This document shows positions 28,314 to 36,775 of a stretch of 64,000 bases of DNA, in pieces. The notes beneath the pieces are model-generated. The model was not told the origin of the DNA, did no database searches, and saw only the letters and a list, made by a program, of their open reading frames with translations. Source of the stretch: Streptomyces sp. NBC_00083 (GTDB lineage Bacteria > Actinomycetota > Actinomycetes > Streptomycetales > Streptomycetaceae); the NCBI RefSeq assembly GCF_026343295.1, contig NZ_JAPELY010000001.1:3038001-3102000 (forward strand). Direction: 5' to 3'. The translations under genes and the position numbers were made by a program. Position 1 is the first letter of the stretch, and every line of letters begins with the position of its first letter.

Positions 28314-29489
28314 TCACCCGGCCACCGCGGCCCGGTAGGGACGGAAGAAGGCACGCAGCTCCTCCGCGTACAGCTCGGGCTCCTCGAACGCGGCGAAATG
28401 CCCGCCGCGCGGCGGCTCCGTCATCCGCACGGCGTTCGCCACGCGCTCCAGCCACGCCCGCGGCGGACGCACGAGGTCGCCCGGGAAGATCGAGAAACCG
28501 GACGGCACCTCGACCCGGCGGGAGAGCTGCGCCGGCGGGATCTCGGCGTTCGCGTGGTACATCCGCATCGAGGACCCGATGGTCTCCGTGAACCAGTACA
28601 GCGTGATGTTGGTGAGGATCTCGTCCTTGGTGTAGCTCCGCTCGATGTCGCCGTCGCAGTCGCTCCAGGAGCGCAGCTTCTCGACGATCCAGGCAGCGAG
28701 TCCGGCCGGCGAGTCGGTGAGCCCGAACGCCGCGGTCTGCGGCTTGGTGCGGTGCATGGCGGCGTACGCGCCCTCCGTCGCACCCCAGGCGGCGCCGTCC
28801 TCGAGCCACACGCGCTCCTCCGGCGCGAGCTCCGCCGGGTCACCGAAGAAACGGGGCACACCCGCGTCGGTGCGGTGGACGGCGACGACCCGGTCGGGGT
28901 GGTCGAGCGCGAGGTAGCGGCTGACGTGGCTCCCGACGTCACCGCCGGCCGCGCCGAAGCGTCCGTACCCCAGGACGTCCATGAGCTCGGCCCACAGTCC
29001 GGCGACCGCGATGGAGTCCAGCGGCGGGCCGGCCGGACGGTCGGAGTAGCCGAAGCCGGGCATGTCGGGGACGACGACGTCGAAGGCGTCGGCCGGGTCG
29101 CCGCCGTGCGCGCCCGGGTCGGTCAGGAGCGGAATGACCTTCGAGTAGCGCCAGAAGGAGTCCGGCCAGCCGTGGCTGAGGACGAGCGGCAGCACGGGCC
29201 CGGCCGGCGCGACGGCCCGCGCGTGCACGAAGTGGATCCCCAGCCCGCCGACCGGGACGCGGAACCGGGGGAGCCGGGCGAGGGCCGCCTCCTGCGCCGG
29301 CCAGTCGAACTCGTCCGCCCAGTACGCGACGAGCTCCCGCAGGTAGGCGAGATCGGTGCCGAGCGACCAGCCGGCGTCCTCGGGAGCGTCGGGCCAGCGG
29401 GTCGCGCGCAGCCGCGCGCGCAGGTCGTGGAGCGCCTCGGGAGCGGTCACTGCGAGGAACGGCTCGGGGCGGGGGTGTACGTCCGGCAT
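28314..29489 (-). CDS. Epoxide hydrolase, alpha/beta-hydrolase fold
   Basis: The 391-residue protein has the N-terminal EHN domain of microsomal-type epoxide hydrolases (LRARLRATRWPDAPEDAGWS) followed by an alpha/beta-hydrolase core: oxyanion motif LSHGWPDSFWRY, nucleophile elbow GGDVGSHVSRY (Asp), and a C-terminal His in PPRGGHFAAFEEPE. It would open an epoxide to a diol through an ester intermediate. ATG 29489 is preferred over the start three codons upstream. No operon partner; the substrate is unknown. Confidence 0.92.
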   Translation of the reverse strand: MPDVHPRPEPFLAVTAPEALHDLRARLRATRWPDAPEDAGWSLGTDLAYLRELVAYWADEFDWPAQEAALARLPRFRVPVGGLGIHFVHARAVAPAGPVLPLVLSHGWPDSFWRYSKVIPLLTDPGAHGGDPADAFDVVVPDMPGFGYSDRPAGPPLDSIAVAGLWAELMDVLGYGRFGAAGGDVGSHVSRYLALDHPDRVVAVHRTDAGVPRFFGDPAELAPEERVWLEDGAAWGATEGAYAAMHRTKPQTAAFGLTDSPAGLAAWIVEKLRSWSDCDGDIERSYTKDEILTNITLYWFTETIGSSMRMYHANAEIPPAQLSRRVEVPSGFSIFPGDLVRPPRAWLERVANAVRMTEPPRGGHFAAFEEPELYAEELRAFFRPYRAAVAG

Positions 29490-29549
29490 GGGACGCACCC
29501 TACCGACGGGCTGCCACCGCCGGCGCGGGCCGTCACCGGCCCGGGTCGC

Positions 29550-29756
29550 TCAAGGACGGCTGCCGAGCTGCTGGTTGTTGCCGCTGAGCACATGGTGTTC
29601 GGCGAGGACCTGGCAGAGTCCGACGTGCACACCGATGCCCGCGCAGTTGTCGTCGGCGGTGGGGGAGGGGGTGCCGGCGGTCGCGGCGCCGGACGGCGAC
29701 AGACAGGCGCACACGGCGAGGACCACTGCGGCAAGGGCAGTACGCGTGGAGAACAT
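29550..29756 (-). CDS. Small secreted protein, 68 residues
   Basis: The frame starts MFSTRTALAAVVLAVCACLS, a compact signal peptide with cleavage likely after AATA (about residue 27). The mature peptide is about 40 residues with two Cys (DDNCAGIGVHVGLCQVLAEH) and a polar end (SGNNQQLGSRP). A disulfide is possible. It is not a chaplin by motif, and I do not recognise the family. The ribosome site is weak. The signal peptide and codon bias support a real gene. Confidence 0.65.
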   Translation of the reverse strand: MFSTRTALAAVVLAVCACLSPSGAATAGTPSPTADDNCAGIGVHVGLCQVLAEHHVLSGNNQQLGSRP

Positions 29757-29840
29757 GCGCTGCCCAACGACCGGCCCCGCCCGCCGACACTCCCCGGAAT
29801 CCCGTTGCGGCGGTCCGGCCCCCGCCCCTAGGGTCGGCGC

Positions 29841-30203
29841 ATGTCTCTGCGCGTACGCATGCGTCAAGCCCTGCCGGAAGCCATGCGCGCCCGCGACAAG
29901 GCCGCGGTCAGCGCCCTGCGTTCGGCGCTCGCCGCGCTGGACAACGCCGAGGCGGTGCCGGCCGGCGCGGCGGAGCTGCGCGGTGTGTCCGTCGAGGAGT
30001 CGCCCGTGGGCGTCGGCGTGACCGAAGCGGCGCGGCGGGAGCTGAGCGAGCGAGAGACGGCCGACATCGTCCGGCGCGAGATCGCCGAACGCCGTTCGGC
30101 GGCAGCCGAGTTGACCTCGGCGGCCCATGCGGGCCACGCCGCCCGCCTCCACGAGGAAGCGGCCGTCCTGCACCGGTTCCTCGACGAACAGGCCGCGCAG
30201 TAG
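29841..30203 (+). CDS. GatB/YqeY-like protein
   Basis: The 120-residue soluble protein is related to YqeY, the stand-alone version of the tRNA-binding tail of GatB: it begins MSLRVRMRQALPEAMRARDK, has SALRSALAALDNAEAVP, and ends in a helical ADIVRREIAERRSAAAEL region. It has an insertion around residues 45-62 relative to classic YqeY. The molecular role of YqeY proteins is unclear. It stands 55 bases upstream of the DUF1707 gene. Confidence 0.82.
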   Translation: MSLRVRMRQALPEAMRARDKAAVSALRSALAALDNAEAVPAGAAELRGVSVEESPVGVGVTEAARRELSERETADIVRREIAERRSAAAELTSAAHAGHAARLHEEAAVLHRFLDEQAAQ

Positions 30204-30258
30204 CCCCGAAGGCGACCGGGCAAGCACGACAGCGCCCGCCCCGCAGTAGGGTGAGACG

Positions 30259-30801
30259 ATGCCGTCCCTGCCGAAAGACCCCTCGCGGCCGATCACCGAA
30301 GACGAGCGCGACAGCGCCGTGCGGCGCCTCCAGGAGGCGTACGGCGACGGGCACGTTCCCCACGAGGAGATGGACGAACGCATCCACCGGGTGCTCACCG
30401 TCACGACGCACGGCGCGCTGGTCGCCGCCGTGGCTTCGCTCCCGCCGCAGAAGCCGGACACCAGCGCGACGATCGCGGTGGCCGCGGGGCGCATCAGGCG
30501 GGACGGCGCATGGCGGGTGCCGAGGACCCTCAAGGTCGAGTCCGCGTTCGGGAGGGTGCACCTCGACCTGTCCCGCGCGGTCGTCGAACACTCGTCGATC
30601 GACATCGAGTTGCGGCTCGGTTCGGGCAACGCCAGGATCACGGTGCCGCGCGGAGCCGTCGTCGACATCGAGGACCTGCACTGCGTGTGGAAGGACCCGC
30701 ACGTCGGAGTTCCGCGGCACTCCACGCAGGGAGCGCCGCGGATCCGCGTCTCGGGCACCATGGAGTACGGGCGCCTGAAGGTCCGTTGGGCCCGCCGCTG
30801 A
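30259..30801 (+). CDS. DUF1707 SHOCT-like domain protein
   Basis: The 180-residue protein starts with the DUF1707 block (ITEDERDSAVRRLQEAYGDG then EEMDERIHRVLTVTT), a short helical module common in actinobacteria. The C-terminal half is beta-rich (KVESAFGRVHLDLSRAVVEH, SIDIELRLGSGNARITVPRG), resembling the repetitive strands that follow DUF1707 in many Streptomyces proteins. No membrane segment is present. It is followed by a strong terminator. Function unknown. Confidence 0.87.
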   Translation: MPSLPKDPSRPITEDERDSAVRRLQEAYGDGHVPHEEMDERIHRVLTVTTHGALVAAVASLPPQKPDTSATIAVAAGRIRRDGAWRVPRTLKVESAFGRVHLDLSRAVVEHSSIDIELRLGSGNARITVPRGAVVDIEDLHCVWKDPHVGVPRHSTQGAPRIRVSGTMEYGRLKVRWARR

Positions 30802-30829
30802 CCGACGTCTCGACTGACGCCTGGAACAA

Positions 30830-30858
30830 GGGAGTTCGGGCCGGATGCCCGAACTCCC
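30830..30858. terminator. Bidirectional terminator
   Basis: GGGAGTTCGGGC and GCCCGAACTCCC form a perfect 12-bp stem with a 5-base loop between the convergent DUF1707 and amine oxidase genes. Confidence 0.9.
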
Positions 30859-30867
30859 GGCGCGAGG

Positions 30868-32886
30868 TCAGTGCCCCGTGTGCACTTCGAGTGCCGCGCG
30901 CACGGCCGACTCCAGGGCTCCTTCGATCCAGGCCGGCTTGAGGGACGTGTGGTCCCCGGCGAAGTGCAGGGGGCCTTCCGGGGTGGCGATGTCGGGGAAC
31001 AGTTCGGTGTGCTGGCCGGGCAGGAGTACGGAGGCCTCACCGTAGGCGTACGGGTCCCGCGCCCAGCTCTGGGTCCGGCCCGCGCCGGTGTAGAAGACCT
31101 CGATCCGCTGACCGTAGATCTCCTGGAGCCCGGCCAGCGCGTGCGGGTAGCGGGCGTCGTCGTCGAAGGAGTCCCAGCGCATCGCGTCGTCGGCCCACGT
31201 GTACGAGGCGAGCACGACGCCGCCCTCGCTGCCGGCCACGGGATGGGACGGGTTGAAGGTGAACCGGTTCGGATTGTCGCTGACCGAGCCGCCGCCGAAG
31301 CTGCCCACCCCTCCCGGCTGGTCACGGGTGACGGAACGGTAAGCGGCGTAGTAGGCGCGCTGGTTGGCCGAGAGGCGCTCACCGGTGACGGAGTCGTGCC
31401 GGCCCAGGAGACTGCCGTCGTCCGGGGCGAGACCGCGGCGGTAGGAGTCGTACAACCCGCTCCCGATCGTGGCGAGTTCGCGCTTCCAGTCCTCCTCGCC
31501 CAACTCCCACCAGCGCCGGCTGAATTCGAGCAGCACCTTGGTGGCGCTGTCGTAGTGGAGCTCGGTGACGGCCCTGCGCTTGCTGTACGACATGAGCGGC
31601 GCGACCTGGATGTGCCGCAGCCCCGAGAACGGCACCGTGATGATCGCGAGGTCGGCCGTGAACTGCTCACGCACGGGCGCGCCTTCGCGGCCCTCGGAGA
31701 CCGTGTCGACCCACACATGGGGTCCGTCGGCCCTCACATGCGGGGTGTCGGTGTGGGGCCGCGACGGGTCCCAGTACTCGATCCTGGTGACGCGCCGGTC
31801 GAAGCGGATGCTGTCGCCGACCTCCTTGAGCAGGGCGTCGGGCAGGGCGGCGGTGCCGCCGCGCAGCTCCCAGAAGGCGGTGTCGGGGCTGATGAGCGCC
31901 GCGTCGAGGAAGCTGTGGATGAAGGAGAGGGGGAGGCGCGAGGTGAGGTCCTCCAGGCAGCCGATCAAGTCGATGGTGGGGTCGTCGAGCTTGGCGTACT
32001 CGCTCAGGAAGCGGCGCATCGACCAGTCGCCGAAGCGTTCGACGACCCGGGCCCACCCGGAGACCATCTCCCCGGCCGGCTTGTCCACGCGCCGCCCGTC
32101 GGGCCCGACGGTGCTGAACTCGTCCCGCACCGGAGCCAGGGCATCGCTGAGGATCCTGCTGGAGGGAACGTCCCACAGCGCGCGCGGGACCCCGAACGAG
32201 CGGTTCACCCGCCGCGGAGCCCGCGCGTAGTCGGCCCGCCGGACACGGAGGCCGTTGACGTGGATCCAGGTACGCAGCGCGGGAGTGCCGTCGGCGTTCT
32301 GGTCGACCAGGCGGAAGCGCTGCCGTGCCACCCCGAGGTGGTCGATGAGCGCCATCACCAGGGGATGGCTCCCCGGGATCCGCATGGCCCCGGCCTCCGC
32401 GTACTGCCGGGCATCGGCGAACGGCGCCTCGGCGCGCTCGTGGCCGCCCGTCCTGAACGTCTTGATCCGTCCGCCGGCGCGGTTGCCGTTGGCCTCCACG
32501 AGTGTGACCTCGTGCCCGGCGCGGCGCAGCAGCAGCGTGGCGACGAGACCGGCCGGTCCCGCGCCCACCACGAGCACCTTCCTGCGGGGCGCGGCCGACC
32601 GGGGAAGCCCGCCGCCCACCAGGACGTCGCGGTAGGCCGGAACCAGGTCGCGGCCGTCGGGTCCCCGCATCAGCAGGGCGCGCGCGACGTCGAGGCAGCG
32701 CTGCGAGAGCGACGCGGCTGCGGCGGGGGCCGTGACGGGTGCCGCGGTCGTGGCGGCAGCGGCGGTCGTGGCCGTCGCCGTGCTCGTGGCGACCGCGGCG
32801 ACGGCGGTCGCCGAGCCGACTGCGAAGCCGCGCCGGGACAGGGAAGTGGACCGGGAGGAAGTCCCGGCCGTGGGAGACGAGTGCAT
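30868..32886 (-). CDS. Tat-exported flavin amine / L-amino acid oxidase
   Basis: The 672-residue FAD enzyme has a twin-arginine signal ([10 protein letters not shown]) and an Ala/Thr-rich hydrophobic stretch to about residue 60. The dinucleotide-binding motif [20 protein letters not shown] lies at about 105-125, followed by the GG-motif [11 protein letters not shown], and the C-terminal FAD motif is [20 protein letters not shown]. Its size and export resemble the secreted L-amino acid / L-glutamate oxidases of Streptomyces; it would oxidise an amino acid or amine to the imine with H2O2 release outside the cell. ATG 32886 keeps the Tat motif near the N-terminus. Substrate not determinable. Confidence 0.9.
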   Translation of the reverse strand: MHSSPTAGTSSRSTSLSRRGFAVGSATAVAAVATSTATATTAAAATTAAPVTAPAAAASLSQRCLDVARALLMRGPDGRDLVPAYRDVLVGGGLPRSAAPRRKVLVVGAGPAGLVATLLLRRAGHEVTLVEANGNRAGGRIKTFRTGGHERAEAPFADARQYAEAGAMRIPGSHPLVMALIDHLGVARQRFRLVDQNADGTPALRTWIHVNGLRVRRADYARAPRRVNRSFGVPRALWDVPSSRILSDALAPVRDEFSTVGPDGRRVDKPAGEMVSGWARVVERFGDWSMRRFLSEYAKLDDPTIDLIGCLEDLTSRLPLSFIHSFLDAALISPDTAFWELRGGTAALPDALLKEVGDSIRFDRRVTRIEYWDPSRPHTDTPHVRADGPHVWVDTVSEGREGAPVREQFTADLAIITVPFSGLRHIQVAPLMSYSKRRAVTELHYDSATKVLLEFSRRWWELGEEDWKRELATIGSGLYDSYRRGLAPDDGSLLGRHDSVTGERLSANQRAYYAAYRSVTRDQPGGVGSFGGGSVSDNPNRFTFNPSHPVAGSEGGVVLASYTWADDAMRWDSFDDDARYPHALAGLQEIYGQRIEVFYTGAGRTQSWARDPYAYGEASVLLPGQHTELFPDIATPEGPLHFAGDHTSLKPAWIEGALESAVRAALEVHTGH

Positions 32887-33088
32887 GGCCTCACCATGCC
32901 GCCCGGCGTCCTGCCCACCGGACCGGGCGCGCTCACCCACCCCCGCGTCATTAACTCAAATGGCGCACGCGCGGCGGTACTTCGGCCGGTGCGGGTGCGC
33001 GGCGCGCGGTGTCGTCGGCCGGGCCCCCGGACGGCCCGCGGGCGGGCCCATCGGCTGTCGGCGCGATGGTCCCGAGCCCCGGCGCCGG

Positions 33089-33415
33089 CTACTTGCTGTT
33101 GAGCGCACGCTTCAGCTGCGCCTTGTCCATGCTGGAGCGGCCGTGGATGTTGCGGCGCTGTGCCTCGGCGTACAGCTGGTCGTACGTCGGGCCCTGCGAC
33201 CCGCTGTGCGAGCGCCGGCCGCCCCGCTCCGAGGAGGACATGTCCTGGGTGGAACTCTTGCTCGCGGTCTTCGACTCACCCGAACGAGCCCGCTCCTTGT
33301 TGACGGTACGCGCCGCGATCTCCTTGGCGCGCTTCGTGCTCTCGCCCCTGTCCTCGGCGCTCTCCTTGATGTGCTCGTACTGCCGCTCCCGCTTCGGGCT
33401 CGATCCGCTGGGCAT
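33089..33415 (-). CDS. Plasmid-stabilisation-like / Rho-N-like small protein
   Basis: The 108-residue hydrophilic protein starts MPSGSSPKRERQYEHIKESA and has the conserved block RAKEIAARTVNKERARSGES, a Ser-rich linker, and a C-terminal helix-extended-helix segment (YDQLYAEAQRRNIHGRSSMD) like the Rho N-terminal/SAP-type fold. Proteins of this kind are widespread in Streptomyces and often annotated as plasmid stabilisation proteins, but their role is not established. GAGGAG precedes the ATG by five bases. Confidence 0.85.
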   Translation of the reverse strand: MPSGSSPKRERQYEHIKESAEDRGESTKRAKEIAARTVNKERARSGESKTASKSSTQDMSSSERGGRRSHSGSQGPTYDQLYAEAQRRNIHGRSSMDKAQLKRALNSK

Positions 33416-33630
33416 GTCGTCTCCTCGGCTGTCTCCGTGATCGGGGGGATCACTTCACCTTGTGCCGCCGCCGAGCGCTCCGCAATCGGGAGGCGGCTCG
33501 ACGGCTGAGCCGTCCTGAGGGGCCGGCGAGGGCTCGGCGACGCCGGCGCGGTTCAGGGCGACCGCACTGCGGCGCGTACCCCGGGCGCACGCGCCGAACC
33601 GGGCCGGCCGACCCGTGCGCGGGGAGCCGC

Positions 33631-34617
33631 TCAGGCGGCTGCGGGCAGCTCGCACCAGGCGATGCTGTGCTCCAGGAGGCTGCCCATGACCAGGCGTCCC
33701 CCGTGCTCGGCGACCGATGTCGTCATGCGGAACCGCCGCCCGGTGCCGCGCAGTTGGCGCAGGGTCCGGCCCTGTTCGTCCACCTCGATCACCCGGGCGC
33801 CGGAGGCCGGCGGAGCCGGAAGGCGCCGCGCGGTGGCGGCCACGGTCCGACGGACGCCCGGGGAGGCGCGGTGCAGCCGCTCCAGCAAAGGGGTGCGCGG
33901 TCCGGCGAGTGCGACCCAGAAGCCGCCGCCGGGGCTGCGGGAGACGTTGTCGGGGAAGCCCGGCAGGGCGTCGGCGAGGGTGTCCCGGCGGCCGGCGTCC
34001 GGGCCGCCGAGCCACAGCCGGGTGAGCCGCCAGGAACCGGTCTCGGCGACCGTCACGAACGATTCGTCTGCGGCGAGCGCCACCCCGTTGGCGAACTGGA
34101 GCCCGTCCAGGAGCACCTCGGGTTCGCCGCCCGGAGCCAGCCGCACGAGCAGGCCCGACGGCTCGTGCTCCACGATGTCGGAGAGCCAGTCGTCGAGCCC
34201 GTGGCGCCTGCTGGACACCGTGAAGTAGACCGTGCCGTCCATGGCGGCCGTCGCGTTGCTGCAGAACCGCAGCGGTGTCCCGGCGACGGAATCGGCCAGC
34301 ACCTCCACCCCCGTCCCCCTGCCGGGGTCGAGCCGGAGCAGCCCCCGGCGCGCGTCGCACACCAACAGGCGCCCGTCGGGCAGGACTTCGAGCCCGAGGG
34401 GCCGGCCTCGGGTGTGGCCGACCTCCTCGATCCCGGCGGGCCGGCCGGGCACGGGGAGAGTGATCCGCAGCACCCGCCCGTCCTCCACCGCGGTCAGCAC
34501 CCGGCCGGAGGCGTCGAAGACGACGTCCTCGGGGCCGGTGCCGCCCAGCGCGACGCGATGCTGCGGCGGCAGCGGTGCGGGGGCGGGGCGGTGCTCCGCC
34601 GCGGGCCGGCGCCTCAC
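33631..34617 (-). CDS. SMP-30/gluconolactonase-like protein
   Basis: The 328-residue protein is a six-bladed propeller of the SMP-30/strictosidine-synthase-like group: GTGPEDVVFDASGRVLTAVE, GRPLGLEVLPDGRLLVCDAR, a metal-site-like FANGVALAADESFVTVAETG and FPDNVSRSPGGGFWVALAGP. Members hydrolyse lactones or act as strictosidine-synthase-like hydrolases. No signal peptide is present with this start. The GTG at 34617 has no ribosome site of its own, but it overlaps the stop of a 24-codon ORF (GTGA), so translation is probably coupled. The alternative is that a frameshift separates the true N-terminus. It is the last gene of a same-strand group with the diiron oxidase, methyltransferase and CDGSH genes. 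Confidence 0.82.
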   Translation of the reverse strand: MRRRPAAEHRPAPAPLPPQHRVALGGTGPEDVVFDASGRVLTAVEDGRVLRITLPVPGRPAGIEEVGHTRGRPLGLEVLPDGRLLVCDARRGLLRLDPGRGTGVEVLADSVAGTPLRFCSNATAAMDGTVYFTVSSRRHGLDDWLSDIVEHEPSGLLVRLAPGGEPEVLLDGLQFANGVALAADESFVTVAETGSWRLTRLWLGGPDAGRRDTLADALPGFPDNVSRSPGGGFWVALAGPRTPLLERLHRASPGVRRTVAATARRLPAPPASGARVIEVDEQGRTLRQLRGTGRRFRMTTSVAEHGGRLVMGSLLEHSIAWCELPAAA

Positions 34618-34688
34618 GCGGCGCGGCGCGGACGCCGGGCCCGGACGCGAACGGGCAGGCCTATGGCGGGCGTTGCGGTGGACGGCAT
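34614..34688 (-). CDS. 24-codon leader ORF coupled to SMP-30-like gene
   Basis: ATG 34688 follows GAAGGG by five bases, a good ribosome site. The frame encodes MPSTATPAIGLPVRVRARRP plus four residues and stops with a TGA that overlaps the GTG of the SMP-30-like gene. Either it is a translated coupling leader, or it is the real N-terminus of that protein split by a one-base frameshift (natural or a sequence error). The composition resembles the poorly conserved basic, Pro-rich start of related proteins, so I cannot decide between the two. Confidence 0.45.
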   Translation of the reverse strand: MPSTATPAIGLPVRVRARRPRRAA

Positions 34689-34760
34689 GGCAACCCTTCG
34701 GTCGCGTACGGGCCTTCTGCCGCGTACGGCGGGATCGTACGCCGTACGGCCGCAGGCGGC

Positions 34761-34964
34761 TCAGTCGCGGCTGCGGCGCCGGTGACTGGTGTCGCACCAC
34801 GGGTAGCGCCGACTGCGACGGCACGTGCACAGGGCCACCACGCAGCGCTCCGAGACGGCGGTGGTGCCGTCCTCCAGCACCACTTCCACGGGGCCCTCGA
34901 CCAGCAGGGGCCCTTCGCGCTGCAGGTGGATGCGCCGGGCGCTGTCAGACGGGTCGTTCGGCAC
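34761..34964 (-). CDS. CDGSH iron-sulfur domain protein
   Basis: The 67-residue protein ends in the 2Fe-2S-binding CDGSH motif in variant form: CTCRRSRRYPWCDTSH (three Cys, one His). The N-terminal half is two strands (EGPLLVEGPVEVVLEDG). CDGSH proteins bind a redox-active, partly labile 2Fe-2S cluster and may donate electrons or clusters. The GTG at 34964 lies inside the end of the upstream methyltransferase gene (20-base overlap) after GGTGG, so the two are coupled. Its neighbour two genes upstream is a haem-oxygenase-like diiron protein. Confidence 0.88.
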   Translation of the reverse strand: MPNDPSDSARRIHLQREGPLLVEGPVEVVLEDGTTAVSERCVVALCTCRRSRRYPWCDTSHRRRSRD

Positions 34965-35598
34965 GGATGACCACCAGCTCTTCCATCGTGTCGTCGTCAC
35001 TGATCAGGCCCTGTTCCACCAGCCAGTCGCGGCGCGAGCGCAGCACGGGACCGAACGGAATGAACCGCCGGTCGGCCACCGCGGCCTTGAGGCCCTGCCC
35101 CCGCAGTTCGGCCAGCGTCGTCCGGGGGTCGCTGAGCGCCGAGTGGACGATCAGGAGCACGCCCCCGGGGCGGAGCAGGCGGGGCGCGTCGCGGCAGATG
35201 CGGCGCAGCAGCAGGCGCCCGTCGTGCCCCGCGTCCCAGGCGCGGGCGGCGCCGCGCCCGGGGACGGTGGGGGAGAGGGCGGGAACATAGGGCGGGTTGC
35301 TCAGGATGAGGTCGTACGAGCGCCCCACGAGGGGGGAGAGGAGATCGCCGCGCACGACCCGGACCGGCACCCCGGCCAGGCGTGCGTTGAGGCGGGTGCT
35401 GATCACCGCGCGCCAGGAGATGTCCACGGCGGTGACCCGGGCGCCGAGCCGGGCGGCCGCGAGGGCGAGCGCGCCGGTGCCGGTGCCGATGTCGAGGACC
35501 TCGGCGCCCTCGGGCACCGCTTCGTCATGCAACGCGTCGGCCAGCAGGTCGGTGTCGTCCTGCGGGTCGTAGACGCCGGGGAGAGCGATGAGAGTCAC
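34945..35598 (-). CDS. HemK2/MTQ2-like SAM-dependent methyltransferase
   Basis: The 217-residue protein has the SAM-binding motif VLDIGTGTGALALAAARLGA (about 32-51), an acidic residue ending strand 2 (VTAVDIS) and the N6/glutamine-methyltransferase motif NPPYVP (about 101-106), as in HemK/PrmC-type enzymes that methylate Gln or amine nitrogens. The C-terminus lacks an additional domain. I take the GTG at 35598, giving VTLIALPGVYDPQDDT at the N-terminus. The gene follows the diiron oxidase gene by 70 AT-richer bases and overlaps the CDGSH gene. The substrate may be a metabolite rather than a release factor, given the context; that is inference. Confidence 0.85.
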   Translation of the reverse strand: MTLIALPGVYDPQDDTDLLADALHDEAVPEGAEVLDIGTGTGALALAAARLGARVTAVDISWRAVISTRLNARLAGVPVRVVRGDLLSPLVGRSYDLILSNPPYVPALSPTVPGRGAARAWDAGHDGRLLLRRICRDAPRLLRPGGVLLIVHSALSDPRTTLAELRGQGLKAAVADRRFIPFGPVLRSRRDWLVEQGLISDDDTMEELVVIRAERPV

Positions 35599-35668
35599 GC
35601 CCCCCGAGTACCCGGCAATTCCGTATAGATCCACATGAATTTGCGTTTAATAGCAGAAATCGTTGGGG

Positions 35669-36670
35669 CTACTGGGGAAGCGGGCTCCGCAACGACGAGT
35701 TCCGCGCCTTCCAGTGCCCCAGCAGGTGGTCCGCGAACCGGTCCTCGAGGAACACGGTGGCATCGACCCCGAACACGACGTCGGCGGCCAGCTCCGGCTC
35801 CTGCTCCAGGAGCCCCCCGATCACCTCGTGCCGCACGACCTGTTCGTGCACCGCGTCGGCCTCCACGTGCTCGGTGTAGAAGAACTCCGCGGCGGAGCCA
35901 GCACCGGCGCGTTGCATCGCGAGCGCCATGCGCCGCGAGGAGGGCGACGAGGTGACCTCCAGCGTGGCGAAGTGGCCGAGCAGCGCCCCGCGCAGGCCGC
36001 GGCGCAGCCCGAGGAGCGACATGAGGTTGACCGTGGCGAGCATCTCGGCGGACCCGGCGTCCACATACCGGCCGTACGCCGTCTCCAGACCCAGGTCCTC
36101 CATCAGGTCGGCGAAGAGTTGGGCGTGCACCCGCTCGGCGCGGCCACCGCCCCACTCGTCGAACTCGACCGCCGCCATGCCGGCCTTCGCCCGCCCCCAC
36201 AGCCGCGGCAGCACCCAGGCATGCGGATCGGCCTCCTTGAGGTGGTACAGAGAGCGCTGCACGGCGTACTCGCGCAGCTGCCACAGTTCGCCCTCGTCCT
36301 GCAGGAAGTGGGAGACCCCGGTGCCGTGGACCGGCTCGACGAGCAGTTCGTCGAAGGCGTCGTCCACGTCGTGGTCGCGCGTGGCGTCCCGGCGCAGCGC
36401 CTCCAGGAAGCGGTTCTCGAGGAGCGCGCGCAGCGCGATCAGCGCGGGATCCCACTCGTGCGCGTCGCTCACGCCGTCGAAGCCCCGGTAGTGCAGCTCG
36501 TACCCGATGTAGAGGGCGAGCTGCAGATCGTCGCCGTACGGTGCCGCACGGCCGACCGCATCCTCGTCGGGGAGCCGGCCCGTCTCGCCGCGCAGATAAC
36601 CGAGGATGCCCGCGGACAGCTCACCGCGGGAAACCGGGAGGGCGGGGCTTCGTTGTGCGCTGGTGGTCAT
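35669..36670 (-). CDS. Haem-oxygenase-like diiron oxidase (iron-containing redox enzyme)
   Basis: The 333-residue all-helical protein fits the Haem_oxygenas_2 / HDO group. The helix EFFYTEHVEADAVHEQ gives the His-x3-Asp-x2-His ligand spacing known from CADD-type HDOs. An earlier ligand helix, AVEFDEWGGGRAERVHAQLF, supplies Glu and His in the family's Gly-interrupted form. HDOs use an unstable diiron centre and O2 to modify amino acids, fatty acids or natural-product intermediates. The gene heads a same-strand group with a methyltransferase, a CDGSH protein and an SMP-30-like lactonase. The ribosome site before ATG 36670 is weak. Substrate unknown. Confidence 0.83.
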   Translation of the reverse strand: MTTSAQRSPALPVSRGELSAGILGYLRGETGRLPDEDAVGRAAPYGDDLQLALYIGYELHYRGFDGVSDAHEWDPALIALRALLENRFLEALRRDATRDHDVDDAFDELLVEPVHGTGVSHFLQDEGELWQLREYAVQRSLYHLKEADPHAWVLPRLWGRAKAGMAAVEFDEWGGGRAERVHAQLFADLMEDLGLETAYGRYVDAGSAEMLATVNLMSLLGLRRGLRGALLGHFATLEVTSSPSSRRMALAMQRAGAGSAAEFFYTEHVEADAVHEQVVRHEVIGGLLEQEPELAADVVFGVDATVFLEDRFADHLLGHWKARNSSLRSPLPQ

Positions 36671-36775
36671 GATCTACGCCTACCCGGTGAGCGCCGGGTG
36701 CAACAACCACCCGGGAGGACGGACCGCGAGGGGACGAGGTGATCGGACGGCCGGTGGGCGGGCGCCGCTGCGGCC

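Noticed and set aside
29550..31718. 722-codon open frame on the minus strand
   Set aside because: Most of it is a shadow of the amine oxidase, DUF1707 and YqeY genes. Only its last 68 codons (29550-29756) look like a real small secreted protein.
33480..33530. Terminator at GACGGCTGAGCCGTC downstream of the SMP-30-like gene
   Set aside because: The arms leave almost no loop, so a stable hairpin would have only about 5 bp.
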